Shown here: in pieces, positions 17,260 to 27,624 of the stretch
Numbering within the stretch: the stretch's first letter is position 1
How the letters are laid out: every line of letters starts with the position of its first letter
From: Georgenia sp. TF02-10
GTDB taxonomy: Bacteria; Actinomycetota; Actinomycetes; Actinomycetales; Actinomycetaceae
Reading direction: 5' to 3'
NCBI RefSeq assembly: GCF_022759505.1
Contig: NZ_CP094289.1
Span: 248,001-312,000 of the forward strand
DNA length: 64,000 bases
Position numbers and translations under genes: made by a program
The notes under the pieces: model-generated
Told to the model about the DNA's origin: nothing
The model's database searches: none
What the model saw: only the letters and a program-made list of their open reading frames with translations

Positions 17260-18570
17260 GTGAGCATCCTCTCCGACCTGCGCACCCTCGCGGTCAACGA
17301 CGGCTTCCGGAAGCTCTTCGCCGTCCGGCTGGTCTCCCAGTGCGGCGACGGGATGTTCCAGATCGGGCTGGCCACCCTGTTCTTCTTCAGCCCCGAGCGG
17401 ATGGCCACGGCCGGCTCGGTGGCCGCGGCGTTCGCCGTCCTGCTGCTGCCGTTCACGGTCGTCGGCCCGTTCGCCGGGCCGCTGCTGGACCGGTGGCGCC
17501 GGCGTCAGGTGCTGGCCTACGGCAACGCGGTGCGGGTGGTCCTCACCGTGGTGCTCGCGCTGCTCATGGTCACCGTGGGCGTCGGGCCGGTGGTGTACGT
17601 CCTCGCCCTGGTCACGCTCGGCGTCAACCGGTTCCTGCTCGCCGCGCTGTCCGCCGGGCTGCCGCGGGTCGTGCCGCGCGAGCACCTGCTGATGGCCAAC
17701 GCCCTCACCCCCACCCTGGGTGCGGTCTCGGCGGTCGTCGGGGCCGGCGTCGGCCTGCTCATCGGCTGGTTCGCCCCGGCCAGCCGGGTCGAGGACGGCG
17801 TCGTCCTGGCGACGGCGGCCGCGTTCTTCGCGGTGGCGTCCGGGCTCGCGCTGCGCCTCCGGCCGGGCCAGCTGGGGCCGGGGTCGCAGCCGGCCGCGGG
17901 GCTGTGGGTGCAGCTCCGGGCGACGGCGGCGGAGATGGTCGACGGCGCCCGGTACCTGGTGGCCCGGCGCACCCCGGGGCTGGCGCTCGGGGTGATGGCG
18001 GTCCACCGGTTCCTGTACGGGATGAACTTCATCGCTCTGCTGCTGATCTCCCGCAACCTGCTCAACAGCCCGGCCGACGCGGGCGCCGGGCTGGCCAGCT
18101 TCGCGCTGCTGACCGGGGTCTCCTTCGCCGGGAACGGGCTGGCGATCGTGCTCACGCCGCTGGCCTACACCCGGATGCACGCCTCCACCTGGGTGGTGGT
18201 GTGCCTGGCCGCGGCGGGCCTGAGCCAGGCGCTGCTGACCACGGCGCCGGCGCGCGGGGTCCTCGTGGTCTCCGCGGTGCTCCTCGGGGTGGGGGTGCAG
18301 GGCGCGAAGATCGCGGTGGACACCATCGTCCAGCGGGACACCGACGACTCCTTCCGGGGCCGGGCCTTCGCCCTCTACGACGTGCTGTACAACGCGGCGT
18401 TCGTCGCCGCGGCGGCGCTGGCCGCGGTCGCGCTGCCGGACACCGGCTGGTCCCGGGCGGCGTTCGTGGTGCTGACGGCGGTCTACCTGGTCACCGCGGC
18501 CGTCTACCGGTCGGCGACCACCCGCCGCGGGGACCGGCCGGCGCCGGTGCTGGCCGCCGAGCACCCCTGA
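17260..18570 (+). CDS. MFS transporter
   Basis: This 436-residue integral membrane protein has about 12 transmembrane segments. The MFS-type loop GPLLDRWRRRQVLAYGN lies after TM2-3, and a second repeat begins near LGVMAVHRFLYGMNF. The GTG start at 17260 begins VSILSDLRTLAVNDGFRKLF; a GATAGCCT sequence about 45 bp upstream could be part of its promoter. Homologues stand beside the CCA-adding enzyme gene in many Micrococcales. Substrate is unknown; the family includes drug efflux and metabolite exporters. It converges on the CCA gene, 67 bp apart. Confidence 0.88.
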   Translation: MSILSDLRTLAVNDGFRKLFAVRLVSQCGDGMFQIGLATLFFFSPERMATAGSVAAAFAVLLLPFTVVGPFAGPLLDRWRRRQVLAYGNAVRVVLTVVLALLMVTVGVGPVVYVLALVTLGVNRFLLAALSAGLPRVVPREHLLMANALTPTLGAVSAVVGAGVGLLIGWFAPASRVEDGVVLATAAAFFAVASGLALRLRPGQLGPGSQPAAGLWVQLRATAAEMVDGARYLVARRTPGLALGVMAVHRFLYGMNFIALLLISRNLLNSPADAGAGLASFALLTGVSFAGNGLAIVLTPLAYTRMHASTWVVVCLAAAGLSQALLTTAPARGVLVVSAVLLGVGVQGAKIAVDTIVQRDTDDSFRGRAFALYDVLYNAAFVAAAALAAVALPDTGWSRAAFVVLTAVYLVTAAVYRSATTRRGDRPAPVLAAEHP

Positions 18571-18637
18571 GCCGGGCGGGGGCGGGCCGCCGAGGACCTC
18601 CCGCCGTCGGCCTCCCGCCGTCGGCCGGCCGCCGTCG

Positions 18638-20092
18638 TCAGTCCCGGGCGGCCCACCAGGCCAGCAGCGCCTCCGTCGCGGCGTCCTTGCCGATCACGCC
18701 GCGCTCCATCCGCAGGTCGAGCAGGAACCGGTAGGCCTCCCCGACCACCGGCCCGGCCGGCACGCCGAGGATGGCCATGATCTCCTGGCCGTCGAGCTCG
18801 GGCCGGATGGCCCGGAGCTCTTCCTGCTCCCGCAGCCGGGCGATCCGCTCCTCGAGGTCGTCGTAGGCGGCCTGCAGCCGCAGGGCCTTGCGCTGGTTGC
18901 GGGTGGTGGAGTCGGCGCGGGTGAGCCGGTGCAGCCGCTCGAGCAGCGGCCCGGCGTCGGTCACGTAGCGCCGCACCGCCGAGTCGGTCCAGGCGCCGTC
19001 GCCGTAGCCGTGGAACCGCAGGTGCAGCTCGACCAGCCGGGAGACGTCCCGGACCGTCTGCTTGTCGAACCGCAGCGCCTTGAGCCGGCGGGCGGTGAGC
19101 TTCGCGCCGACCGTCTCGTGGTGGTGGAAGCTGACTCCGCCGCCGGGCTCGAAGCGGCGGGTGGCGGGCTTGCCGACGTCGTGCATGACCGCGGCCAGCC
19201 GCAGGACCAGGTCCGGGGCCGGCACCGGCCCGTCCGGCCCGGTCTCCAGCGCGATCGCCTGGTCCAGGACGGTGAGGGTGTGCTCGTAGACGTCCTTGTG
19301 CCGCTTGTGCTCGTCCACGGTGTGCTGGAGCTGGGCCAGCTCGGGCAGCACGACCTCGGCCACGCCGGTGTAGACCATCAGCTCCAGGCCGCGGCGGGGC
19401 CAGCGGGCGGTGACCAGCCGGGTGAGCTCGTCGCGGACCCGCTCGGCGGAGACGATCTCCAGCCGGGCGGCCATCGCGGACATGGCCCGCATCACGTCCT
19501 CGGCGACGTCGAACCCGAGCTGGGCGGCGAACCGGGCGGCCCGCATGATCCGCAGCGGGTCGTCGTCGAAGGACTGCTCGGCGCCCACCGGGGTGCGCAG
19601 CACGTGCTCGGCCAGGTCGGTCAGCCCGCCGTGCGGGTCGACGAGCTCAAGCTGGGGCAGCCGCACGGCCAGGGCGTTGACGGTGAAGTCCCGGCGGGAC
19701 AGGTCCCCCTCGAGGGTGTCGCCGTAGCGCACCACCGGCTTGCGGGAGCCGACCTCGTAGTCCTCGGTGCGGTAGGTGGTGACCTCCACGACCACGTCGC
19801 CGCGGCGGGCGCCGATGGTGCCGAACTCCTTGCCGATGTCCCAGCAGGCGTCCCCCCAGGCCCTCAGCAGCCGCTCGGTCTCCTCCGGCCGGGCGGAGGT
19901 GGCGAAGTCCAGGTCGTGCGAGACGGCCCCGAGGACGGCGTCGCGGACCGACCCGCCGACCAGCGCCAGCTCGTGCCCGGCACCGGCGAAGGTCCGGCCG
20001 AGCTCGGCGACGGCGGGCGGCAGCGCCGCCAGCGCGGCCAGCGCGGTGCGGCGGAGCTCGGACGGGGGGCCGGCGGTGCGGGGGGAGGGCAC
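18638..20092 (-). CDS. CCA tRNA nucleotidyltransferase
   Basis: The enzyme adds or repairs the 3' CCA of tRNAs, and the tRNA genes in this window do not encode CCA. The 484-residue product has the nucleotidyltransferase core LVGGSVRDAVLG and SHDLDFAT, the RRDFTVNALAV motif, the DDDPLRIMRAARFAAQLGF motif and a C-terminal HD domain (AAVMHDVGKPATR, HHHETVGA). It corresponds to mycobacterial PcnA (Rv3907c), which is also divergent from a NUDIX gene. The first codon is GTG without a clear RBS, so the start may be leaderless or slightly inside. Confidence 0.94.
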   Translation of the reverse strand: MPSPRTAGPPSELRRTALAALAALPPAVAELGRTFAGAGHELALVGGSVRDAVLGAVSHDLDFATSARPEETERLLRAWGDACWDIGKEFGTIGARRGDVVVEVTTYRTEDYEVGSRKPVVRYGDTLEGDLSRRDFTVNALAVRLPQLELVDPHGGLTDLAEHVLRTPVGAEQSFDDDPLRIMRAARFAAQLGFDVAEDVMRAMSAMAARLEIVSAERVRDELTRLVTARWPRRGLELMVYTGVAEVVLPELAQLQHTVDEHKRHKDVYEHTLTVLDQAIALETGPDGPVPAPDLVLRLAAVMHDVGKPATRRFEPGGGVSFHHHETVGAKLTARRLKALRFDKQTVRDVSRLVELHLRFHGYGDGAWTDSAVRRYVTDAGPLLERLHRLTRADSTTRNQRKALRLQAAYDDLEERIARLREQEELRAIRPELDGQEIMAILGVPAGPVVGEAYRFLLDLRMERGVIGKDAATEALLAWWAARD

Positions 20093-20162
20093 CGGCCCAG
20101 GGTGCCACGCCCCGCCCGGTGCCTACCCCCCGCCTCCGGATGAGGATCATTACAGTGGCTGC

Positions 20163-20684
20163 ATGCCCGCCGTCTTCCCCGTCCCACGGCCGCACCTGCC
20201 GCGGCCGCGGGCCCGGCTGGTCGGGGCACGGGCCTCCGGGCTGCCGGTGGTGGACGAGACCTCGGCCGGCGGGCTGGTCGTCGACGTGGTGGAGGGCCGG
20301 GCGTACACCGCCGTCATCGCCCGCCGGAACCGGGCCGGGCGGCTGGAGTGGTGCCTGCCCAAGGGGCACCTGGAGGGGTCGGAGACGCCGCCGGAGGCCG
20401 CGGTGCGGGAGATCGCCGAGGAGACCGGCATCCGCGGGCGGGTGCTGCGCCACCTGGCCACCATCGACTACTGGTTCGCCGGCACCGACCGGCGGGTGCA
20501 CAAGGTCGTCCACCACTTCCTGCTGGAGGCCGTCGGCGGGGAGCTGACCACGGAGAACGACCCGGACCACGAGGCGGAGGAGGTCGCCTGGGTGGCGCTG
20601 TCGGAGGTCGCCGCGCGCCTGGCCTACCCCAACGAGCGGCGGGTCGTCGGCACGGCGCGGGACGTGCTGGCCGGCCGCGCATGA
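20163..20684 (+). CDS. NUDIX hydrolase (MutT4-like)
   Basis: The protein hydrolyses nucleoside diphosphate-linked substrates. The complete NUDIX box runs from Gly68 (GHLEGSETPPEAAVREIAEE then TG). The 173-residue length is standard. The ATG at 20163 is only 70 bp from the divergent CCA gene, whose shared spacer includes ATTACAGT, a possible -10 region. The stop overlaps the next start (ATGA). It is orthologous by position to Rv3908. Its substrate cannot be told from the sequence. Confidence 0.92.
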   Translation: MPAVFPVPRPHLPRPRARLVGARASGLPVVDETSAGGLVVDVVEGRAYTAVIARRNRAGRLEWCLPKGHLEGSETPPEAAVREIAEETGIRGRVLRHLATIDYWFAGTDRRVHKVVHHFLLEAVGGELTTENDPDHEAEEVAWVALSEVAARLAYPNERRVVGTARDVLAGRA

Positions 20685-23014
20685 GGGGCGCCCTCGCCCG
20701 CCTGGCGGCCGTGGCCGTCGGCGGTGCGGCGCTGGCCGCCGGCCCGGTGCTGCCGACGGCGGCCGGGCCAGTGGCGTCGTCGACGGCGGCCGGCCCGGCC
20801 CACGCCGACCGTGCGAGCACTCCCACCACCGAGGACCTCGACGTGGAGATCACCGCCGTCGGCCCGGACGTCCTGCGCCCGGACGGCACGCTGACCGTCC
20901 GCGGCACGGTCGCCAACACCACCGGCGAGGACCTCGCCAGCCCGACGGTGCGGCTGCGGGTGCAGCGCAGCACGCCGGTGTCGCGCACGGCGCTGCAGCG
21001 CTGGCTGGACCCGGAGCGGACCGCCGCCACCGTCGTCGCGGCGCAGGAGGAGCTCCCCACGCCGCTGCCCGCGGGCGCCACCGCCACCTTCGACCTGCAG
21101 GTCCCGGCGGCGGACCTGCCGCTGCTGAGCACCCACGCCGCGTGGGGGCCGCGCGGGATCGAGGCGGCGGTGTCCGACGCCGACGGCGGGGAGGTCACCG
21201 GCGCTGACCGGTCCTTCCTGCTGTGGTACCCCGACCTGGAGGTCGAGCGGTCGCCGGTCGCCGTCGTCGTGCCGGTCACCCCGACCGCGCAGGAGCACAC
21301 CGAGGCCCAGGCGGCCGGCGAGGACGTCGCCGCCACCGCCGCGCCGCGGCTCACCGCGCTCCTCCAGGCGGTGGACCAGCCTGGGGTCACGGCCGCCGTG
21401 GACGGGATGCTCCTGGCCGGCGCGGCGCCGGTGGCGGCCGGCGAGGAGGGCCCCGCGGCCGAGGGGACCACCCCGACGGACGACCCGGCCGCCGCGGGCA
21501 CCGAGAACCCCGCGGGCGAGGCGGACGGTGGCGCGGGCGGCACGGGGACCGCCGGTGGGGCGGAACCGGACGACCCCGCGGGCGGCGCGGACCCGGCGGA
21601 GGACCCCGCCGCCGCCGCGACCACCGACCCGCCCGGCGCCGCCACCCCCGACCGGCCCGCGGCCGCCGCCCTGACCGAGGCGGTCACCGCCCTCGCCGGC
21701 GGGGACGCGCGCGCGGTGACGCTGCTGCCCTGGGCCGACGCCGACGTCGCCGCCCTCGCCCACGCCGGCCGCCCGGCCGACTTGGCCGCCGCCCGGGACC
21801 GCTCCGCCCTCGCCGCGGCCGAGGCGGGCGTGCCCACCGGGACGGGCCTGGCCACCGGCACCGGCCTGGCCGTGCCGGCCGCCGCCGAGCCGGACCAGGA
21901 GACCGTGGCCGCCGCGGCCGCCGCCGGCGCGAGCGCCGTCGTCCTGCCCGGCACCGCCCTGGCCGTCCGGGACACGCTCAGCTACACCCCGGCCGGCCGC
22001 GCCGAGGTGCCCCTCCCGGACGGCGGCACCGTGCCCGCCCTGCTCGCCGACGAGCGGGCCTCGGCGATCCTCGCCGGGCGGCTGCTGCCCACCCCCGGCG
22101 ACGACGGGGAGGTCACCGACCTCACGGCGGTCGACGCCCGCCAGCTCCTGCTCGCCGAGACCGCGATCATCGCCCGCGAGCGCCCGGCGGACCCGCGCAC
22201 CGTCGTGCTGGCCGTGCCCCGGGACTTCGCCGGCGACACCGACGCCCTGGCGGACTCCCTCGCCGCCCTGGCCGGCGCGCCGTGGGTCGCGCCGACCGCC
22301 GCGCCCGACGTCGCCGCGCTGCCCGCCCCGGACCTGGCCCGGACGCCGCTGCCGGACCGGGAGGTCGACGAGGGTGAGGTGACCGCCGCGACCCTGCAGC
22401 GGATGGACGCGCTGCGCGCCGCCGCCGCCGCCTTCGCCACCATCACCCCCGAGCCGGCCACCGTCACCGATCCGGTCACCGACGCCCTCGCCCCGGCCCT
22501 GTCCGCGGCGTGGCGCACCGACGTCGGCGGCCGCCGGGCCCTGGTGGAGCAGGTGGCGGCCCAGGTCGAGGCGCTGAAGGGGCAGGTCGCCGCCCTGCCC
22601 TCCTCCCCGGTCAACCTCATCAACTCCTCCGCCGCGCTGCCGGTGAGCGTGCGCAACGACCTGGACGTCCCGGTCACCGTCCGGGTGGCGCTCGCCCCCG
22701 GGGACCAGCGGCTGCAGCCGCAGGACACCCCCGCGCTCACCGTGGCGGCCCGGTCCTCGGCCACCGCCCAGGTGCCGGTGCGCGCCGTGGGCAGCGGCGA
22801 CGTGCCGGTGCGGGTGCGGCTGCTCGCCCCGGACGGGCAGGAGGCCGGGTCCGGCACCGAGCTGAAGCTCCGGGTCCGGGCGGACTGGGAGAACGTGGGC
22901 ACCGGTGCGCTCGCCGCGCTGCTCGGCACCATGCTGGTCGTCGGCCTGGTCCGCACGGTGCGCCGCGGCCCCCGCCTGCACCCCGACGAACCGGTCCCGG
23001 AGGACGTCCCGTGA
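20681..23014 (+). CDS. DUF6049 family secreted/membrane protein (Rv3909-like)
   Basis: The 777-residue product has a signal peptide (residues 1-44) followed by an Ig-like domain (EITAVGPDVLRPDGTLTVRG). The central region is variable and very rich in Ala/Gly/Pro/Glu (250-330). A second conserved half ends in an Ig-like domain (NDLDVPVTVRVAL) and one C-terminal transmembrane helix (GALAALLGTMLVVGLV) with a short basic tail. The family always precedes murJ in actinobacteria and probably works with it at the envelope, but no activity is known. It overlaps the NUDIX stop and is linked to murJ through a duplicated start module. Confidence 0.88.
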   Translation: MRGALARLAAVAVGGAALAAGPVLPTAAGPVASSTAAGPAHADRASTPTTEDLDVEITAVGPDVLRPDGTLTVRGTVANTTGEDLASPTVRLRVQRSTPVSRTALQRWLDPERTAATVVAAQEELPTPLPAGATATFDLQVPAADLPLLSTHAAWGPRGIEAAVSDADGGEVTGADRSFLLWYPDLEVERSPVAVVVPVTPTAQEHTEAQAAGEDVAATAAPRLTALLQAVDQPGVTAAVDGMLLAGAAPVAAGEEGPAAEGTTPTDDPAAAGTENPAGEADGGAGGTGTAGGAEPDDPAGGADPAEDPAAAATTDPPGAATPDRPAAAALTEAVTALAGGDARAVTLLPWADADVAALAHAGRPADLAAARDRSALAAAEAGVPTGTGLATGTGLAVPAAAEPDQETVAAAAAAGASAVVLPGTALAVRDTLSYTPAGRAEVPLPDGGTVPALLADERASAILAGRLLPTPGDDGEVTDLTAVDARQLLLAETAIIARERPADPRTVVLAVPRDFAGDTDALADSLAALAGAPWVAPTAAPDVAALPAPDLARTPLPDREVDEGEVTAATLQRMDALRAAAAAFATITPEPATVTDPVTDALAPALSAAWRTDVGGRRALVEQVAAQVEALKGQVAALPSSPVNLINSSAALPVSVRNDLDVPVTVRVALAPGDQRLQPQDTPALTVAARSSATAQVPVRAVGSGDVPVRVRLLAPDGQEAGSGTELKLRVRADWENVGTGALAALLGTMLVVGLVRTVRRGPRLHPDEPVPEDVP

Positions 23015-23066
23015 CCGAGTTCCCGGAGGATGCCCCGTGACCGAGTTCCCGGAGGATGCCCTGTGA
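23011..23066 (+). repeat. Duplicated 26-bp RBS-start module: two coupled 9-codon mini-ORFs
   Basis: GTGACCGAGTTCCCGGAGGA and the next six bases occur twice head to tail at 23011 and 23037. Each copy contains GGAGG and ends where the next GTG begins. Reading them gives two 9-residue ORFs, VTEFPEDAP (23011-23040) and VTEFPEDAL (23037-23066), each stopping with TGA overlapping the following GTG. The last overlap leads to murJ. A diverged third half-copy (CCCGGAGGACGTCCC) is upstream. Translation of the mini-ORFs is not proven. Confidence 0.7.
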
Positions 23067-26000
23067 GCGAGCCCAGCCGCGGCGTGGCCAGCTCCTCGAT
23101 CATCATGTTCGCCGGCACCCTGGTCTCCCGGGTGCTCGGGGTGGTGAAGTCCCCGCTGCTGATCGGGGCGGCGATCGGCATAAACACCGGCGCGATGAAC
23201 GCGTTCTCGGTGGCGAACAAGCTGCCCAACGTCATCTACATGCTGATCGCCGGCGGGGTGCTCAACGCCGTCCTCGTCCCGCAGATCGTCCGGGCCATCC
23301 GGGCCCACGACGACGGCGGGCAGGCCTACGTCAACCGCCTCCTCACGCTGGGGATGGCGGCGCTGGGCGGCGTCACCGTGCTGCTCACCCTCGCCTCGCC
23401 GCTGCTCATCCGGCTCTACGCCGCGCAGATCAGCCCGGAGTGGTTCCCGGTCGCGGTCACCTTCGGGTACTGGTGCATCCCGCAGCTGTTCTTCTACGGC
23501 ATGTACACCCTGCTCGGGCAGGTCCTCAACGCCCGCGGGATCTTCGGGCCGTACATGTGGGCGCCGGCGCTGAACAACGTCGTCGCGATCGCCGGCCTGG
23601 TCCTCTTCCTCGGCGTCTTCGGCGGGGTCGGGGCGCAGGCCGCCGTCGGCGCGGACGTGTGGACCACCCCGCGGGTGGCCGTGCTCGCCGGGACCGCCAC
23701 CCTGGGCATCGCCGCCCAGGCCCTGGTCCTGCTCCGCCCGCTGCGCCGCTCCGGGTTCCGGTTCCGGCCCACCTGGGGCCTGCGCGGGTCGGGGCTGGGC
23801 CGGGCCAGCAAGGTGGCCCTGTGGGTCTTCGCGGCGCTGGCGATGAACCAGGCGGCCTACGTGGTGGTCTCCAACGCCGCCGCCTACGCCCCGGCCGCCG
23901 GCGGGTACGCCCGCGACGTCGCCGGCAACGCCGCCTACGACGCCTCCTTCCTCCTCTACACCCTGCCCACCTCCCTGGTCACCGTCTCCATCGTCACCGC
24001 GCTGTTCACCCGGATGTCCGGCGCCGCCGCCGGCGGCGAGGTGGACCGGGTCCGGGCGGACCTGTCCCTGGCGCTGCGCACCGTCGGGGTCTTCACCGTC
24101 TTCGCCACCGGCGCCGTCATGGTGCTCGCGCTGCCGGTGGTGCGGGTCATCACCGGGACCGTCACCTTCGCCGAGGCCCGGTCCGTGGCCCAGGTGCTGG
24201 TGGCCATGGTCGGCGGGCTGGTGGCGGTGGGCGTCTTCACCGTGGCGCAGCGGGTGTACTACGCCATGGAGGACGCCCGCGGCCTGTTCCGGCTGCAGGT
24301 GCCGATGGTGCTCGTGCTCGCCGCGGGGGCGGGGCTGTCGATGCTGCTCCCGCCGCGGCTGGTGGTCGTCGGCGTGGGCGTGGCCATGACGCTGTCGAAC
24401 ACCCTCGGCGCGCTGCTGACCTACCTCGGCCTGCGCCGGCACCTGCGCACCATCGACGGCGGCCGGGTGCTGCGCACCCACCTGCGCCTGGTCCTCGCGG
24501 CCGTTCCCGCGTGCGGCGCCGGCTGGGTGCTGCTGCACCTGCTCGGCACCAGCGCGGCCGACCTGTCGGTGGTCGGCTCGCTCTGGCGGGTCGTCGTGGT
24601 CGGCGTGGTGATGGGGGCCCTGTACGTGGCCGGCCTGCGGGCGCTGGACGTCACCGAGCTCGGGACGCTCACCGCGCCGGTGGGGCGGATGGTCATGGCC
24701 GCCGCCCGGCGCGTGCCCGGCCCGGCCGGGCGGGTGCTGCGGCGGGTGGGGGCGGCCCTGGTGCCGGGCGCGACGGCGGTGGCGGCCACGGGCGGGCCGG
24801 ACGACGCCGGGCCGGACGGGCCGGACGACGGCGGGCCCGGCGGCGACGGCGGCGGGCCCGGCGGCGACGGCCCAGGCAGCGGCCCGGACGGCGGCCCCGG
24901 TGGCGGCGGTGGCGGCGGGTCCGGTGATGGCCCGGGTGCCGGTGGCGGTCTCGGTGCCGCAGCCGACGGCGACGGCCCGGACGGTGGGGGCGGGCCCAGC
25001 GACGGCCGCACCGGCGGCGGTTCCGGCCCCGGCGCCGCCGGCCCCGACCAAGGACCGGACGGCGACCGCCCGCACCCCGACGGCCGGCCCGGCGCCCGCC
25101 CGGTCACCCCGGCCACCCCGGCCACCCCGGCCACCCCGTCCGGCCCGGTCCCCCGCGACCCGGCGGCGCCGACCGCCGTCGTCCACGCAGCCGTCCCGCC
25201 CCCGCCCGGCGGCGCGGCGTTCCCGCCCGTCGCCGCCCGTTCCGTAGCCTTACCCTCGCAGGACGACGAGGGACGGCCCGGTGCGGCCGCCGGCAGCTGG
25301 GGGAGCGGGACGCTGGACACGATCGAGCACACGGTGGGCGTCCAGCTGGGCGGGCGGTACGACCTGACCGCGGAGCTGGCCCCGAGCCCGGCCGGCGCCC
25401 GGCAGTGGCGGGCGTGGGACACCATCCTGGCCCGCGAGGTCACCGTCCTCGCGGTGCCCGCCGAGCACCCCCGGGCCGCGGACGTCATCGACGCCGCCCG
25501 GCGCGCCTCGCTCGTGGAGGACCACCGTCTGGTCCGCATCCTCGACGCCGGGACCGACGCCGGCACCGCGTTCGTCGTCACCGACGTCGTCCACGGCACG
25601 GACCTGGCCGCGCTCGCCGCCGCCGGCCCGCTGGCGCCCGCCCAGGCCCGCGCCGTCGTCGGCGAGGCGGCCAGCGCCCTGGAGTCCGCGCGGCGGCACG
25701 GCGTGCGGCACCTCGCCCTGGCCCCGGCGTCGCTGCGGGTGACCGAGGACGGCGACGTCGTGCTCACCGGGCTGGCCACCGAGGCCGCGCTCCTCGGCGT
25801 GGGCGGCCCGGAGGAGTCCCCGCTGACCGCCGCCCGCCGCGACGCCGAGGACCTCGTCCACCTGCTCGCGCTCGCGCTCACCGGTGCGCCGGGCACCGCG
25901 CCGACCGAGCCGGCCGACCTCGCCCGCCTGTGCGCCCGGACCGCCGCCGGCGAGGGACCACGCAGCACCGGCGAGCTCATCCGCGAGCTAGCGCCGTGGG

Positions 26001-27550
26001 GCGACGTCGACCCGGCCGCGCTGCCCAGGCCGTCGGTACGCGTCCCGGCGGGCGCCGTCGTCGCCGCCGGCACACCCGCCCCTGCACCAGCCGGCGCACG
26101 CCCGGTCCCGCCCCCGCCGCCGCCACCGCCGGCCGAGGACGGGACCGGCACCGGTCCCGACGGGGCCGCCGTCGGCGCGGGTACCGATGCCTATGGTGCC
26201 GGTGCCTCCGCCGGTGCTGGTGCCGACGCCGACGCCGACGCCGACGCTGCCGCTAACGGGCCTGAGGCCGGGGCCGGTGCAGATGCCGGTGCCCGCGGGA
26301 CCCGCGCCGGCGTGACGGTGCCCCCACCCCCACCGCCGCCGCCATCGGACGCGCCGGCACCGTCCGCCGCGGAGAGCGCCCCGGGCGGCACCGACGACGG
26401 CGAGCCGGCCGCCGCGGGCACGCCGCACCCGGTCGACCGCCGGCGGCCAGCCGGCCCCCGCTGGGCACCCGGGCACCCGCCCGCGCGGCCGGCACCGGAC
26501 TTCACCGAGATCCTCCGGGGTGAGCCCACCGGTGCCGCGGAGCCCGCCGGCGAGGCACCGGCGCGCCACGGCGAGCCCGGCGGCGACGAACCCGCCAAGC
26601 GCACCGACCAGGGACCCTCGCGGCACGCCCGGCTCGCCGGTGCCCTCACCGGGCTGCGCACCCGGGCGGCCCAGGCCGCCCGGTCCGCCAGAGCCACCGC
26701 CGCCGACCGCACCCGCACGGCGGCCGCCGGGCTGGGCACCGCCGTCGCCGCGGGCCGCACCAAGGTGGCCGAGGCCGCGGCCGCCCGCCGCGGGCCGCAG
26801 AGCTCCGCCGGTCCCGACACCCGCCCCGTCCCCGTCCGCCCCCGGGACGTCCGCGACCGCCCCGCCGACGACGAGACGCTGCTGCCGGCCGACGTCGACG
26901 GCCCGGAGGTGCCCTTCCGGGAGCGGCGGATGGACCCCACCCCGGTGGTGCTCGTGGCCGTCGGCGCGCTCGTGCTCGTCCTCTTCCTCATCTCCCTGCG
27001 CGTCCTCGTCGCCCCGCCGCCCGAGGTGGAGATCCCCCGCACCAGCCCCACCAGCGCCGCGCCGCCGACGGAGACGCCGCCACCGTCGCCCGAGCCGACC
27101 CCGGAACCGACCACCCCGCCCCCCGCCCCGCCGCAGGCGGCCGCGCTGGCACCGCTGGACCCGCAGGGCGACGGCGCGGAGAACCCGGACCTGACCTCCC
27201 GCGCCCTCGACGGGGACCCGATGACGTTCTGGCGCTCCCGCTCCTACGTCGACCCGCAGTACGGCATCAAGGAGGGCATCGGCCTGACCGTCACCCTGGC
27301 CCAGCCCGCCACGGTCAGCCAGGTCGAGCTCGACGTGCTGGGCTCGGGCGGCGTCGTGCAGGTGCGCACCGGGGACCCGGCCCAGCCGACGGCGGGCCAG
27401 GTGCTCGCCGAGGGCACGATGGGCCCGGGCACCGTGCTGACCTTCGAGCCGGTGGAGACGGACCACCTCATCCTGTGGTTCCCCCAGCTGCCGGTGGCCG
27501 ACTCCGACGGCAAGAACCGGATCGAGCTCGCCGAGCTGCGGGTGGGCTGA
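23063..27550 (+). CDS. murJ: MurJ lipid II flippase fused to a pseudokinase and C-terminal sugar-binding-like domain
   Basis: MurJ flips lipid II for peptidoglycan synthesis. GTG at 23063 overlaps an upstream TGA and gives 1495 residues. Residues 1-540 are the MurJ/MviN membrane domain ([20 protein letters not shown]). Residues 580-740 are Gly/Asp/Pro linker. Residues 755-960 resemble a Ser/Thr kinase ([20 protein letters not shown]), but the VAIK lysine, HRD and DFG are all replaced, so it is a pseudokinase. After another Pro/Ala linker come one TM (about 1300) and a discoidin-like domain ([19 protein letters not shown]). Rv3910 has the same plan. TAGCCTTACC near 25247 could be an internal promoter, so a separate downstream gene is possible, though the frame is unbroken. 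Confidence 0.9.
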   Translation: MSEPSRGVASSSIIMFAGTLVSRVLGVVKSPLLIGAAIGINTGAMNAFSVANKLPNVIYMLIAGGVLNAVLVPQIVRAIRAHDDGGQAYVNRLLTLGMAALGGVTVLLTLASPLLIRLYAAQISPEWFPVAVTFGYWCIPQLFFYGMYTLLGQVLNARGIFGPYMWAPALNNVVAIAGLVLFLGVFGGVGAQAAVGADVWTTPRVAVLAGTATLGIAAQALVLLRPLRRSGFRFRPTWGLRGSGLGRASKVALWVFAALAMNQAAYVVVSNAAAYAPAAGGYARDVAGNAAYDASFLLYTLPTSLVTVSIVTALFTRMSGAAAGGEVDRVRADLSLALRTVGVFTVFATGAVMVLALPVVRVITGTVTFAEARSVAQVLVAMVGGLVAVGVFTVAQRVYYAMEDARGLFRLQVPMVLVLAAGAGLSMLLPPRLVVVGVGVAMTLSNTLGALLTYLGLRRHLRTIDGGRVLRTHLRLVLAAVPACGAGWVLLHLLGTSAADLSVVGSLWRVVVVGVVMGALYVAGLRALDVTELGTLTAPVGRMVMAAARRVPGPAGRVLRRVGAALVPGATAVAATGGPDDAGPDGPDDGGPGGDGGGPGGDGPGSGPDGGPGGGGGGGSGDGPGAGGGLGAAADGDGPDGGGGPSDGRTGGGSGPGAAGPDQGPDGDRPHPDGRPGARPVTPATPATPATPSGPVPRDPAAPTAVVHAAVPPPPGGAAFPPVAARSVALPSQDDEGRPGAAAGSWGSGTLDTIEHTVGVQLGGRYDLTAELAPSPAGARQWRAWDTILAREVTVLAVPAEHPRAADVIDAARRASLVEDHRLVRILDAGTDAGTAFVVTDVVHGTDLAALAAAGPLAPAQARAVVGEAASALESARRHGVRHLALAPASLRVTEDGDVVLTGLATEAALLGVGGPEESPLTAARRDAEDLVHLLALALTGAPGTAPTEPADLARLCARTAAGEGPRSTGELIRELAPWGDVDPAALPRPSVRVPAGAVVAAGTPAPAPAGARPVPPPPPPPPAEDGTGTGPDGAAVGAGTDAYGAGASAGAGADADADADAAANGPEAGAGADAGARGTRAGVTVPPPPPPPPSDAPAPSAAESAPGGTDDGEPAAAGTPHPVDRRRPAGPRWAPGHPPARPAPDFTEILRGEPTGAAEPAGEAPARHGEPGGDEPAKRTDQGPSRHARLAGALTGLRTRAAQAARSARATAADRTRTAAAGLGTAVAAGRTKVAEAAAARRGPQSSAGPDTRPVPVRPRDVRDRPADDETLLPADVDGPEVPFRERRMDPTPVVLVAVGALVLVLFLISLRVLVAPPPEVEIPRTSPTSAAPPTETPPPSPEPTPEPTTPPPAPPQAAALAPLDPQGDGAENPDLTSRALDGDPMTFWRSRSYVDPQYGIKEGIGLTVTLAQPATVSQVELDVLGSGGVVQVRTGDPAQPTAGQVLAEGTMGPGTVLTFEPVETDHLILWFPQLPVADSDGKNRIELAELRVG

Positions 27551-27624
27551 CCGTCCCGGGGCCGGGGAACAGCCGCCGCCTACGATCCGTTGCAGCAGAC
27601 AGTGACCCCGACCCGAGGACAGGT

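Noticed and set aside
14256..18734. Plus-strand frame of about 1490 codons opposite the P-type ATPase
   Set aside because: A shadow frame; the ATPase motifs on the minus strand are complete.
20624..25186. Minus-strand frame of about 1500 codons opposite DUF6049 and murJ
   Set aside because: An artefact of high GC: the plus strand has membrane helices and family motifs, the minus strand only low-complexity residues.
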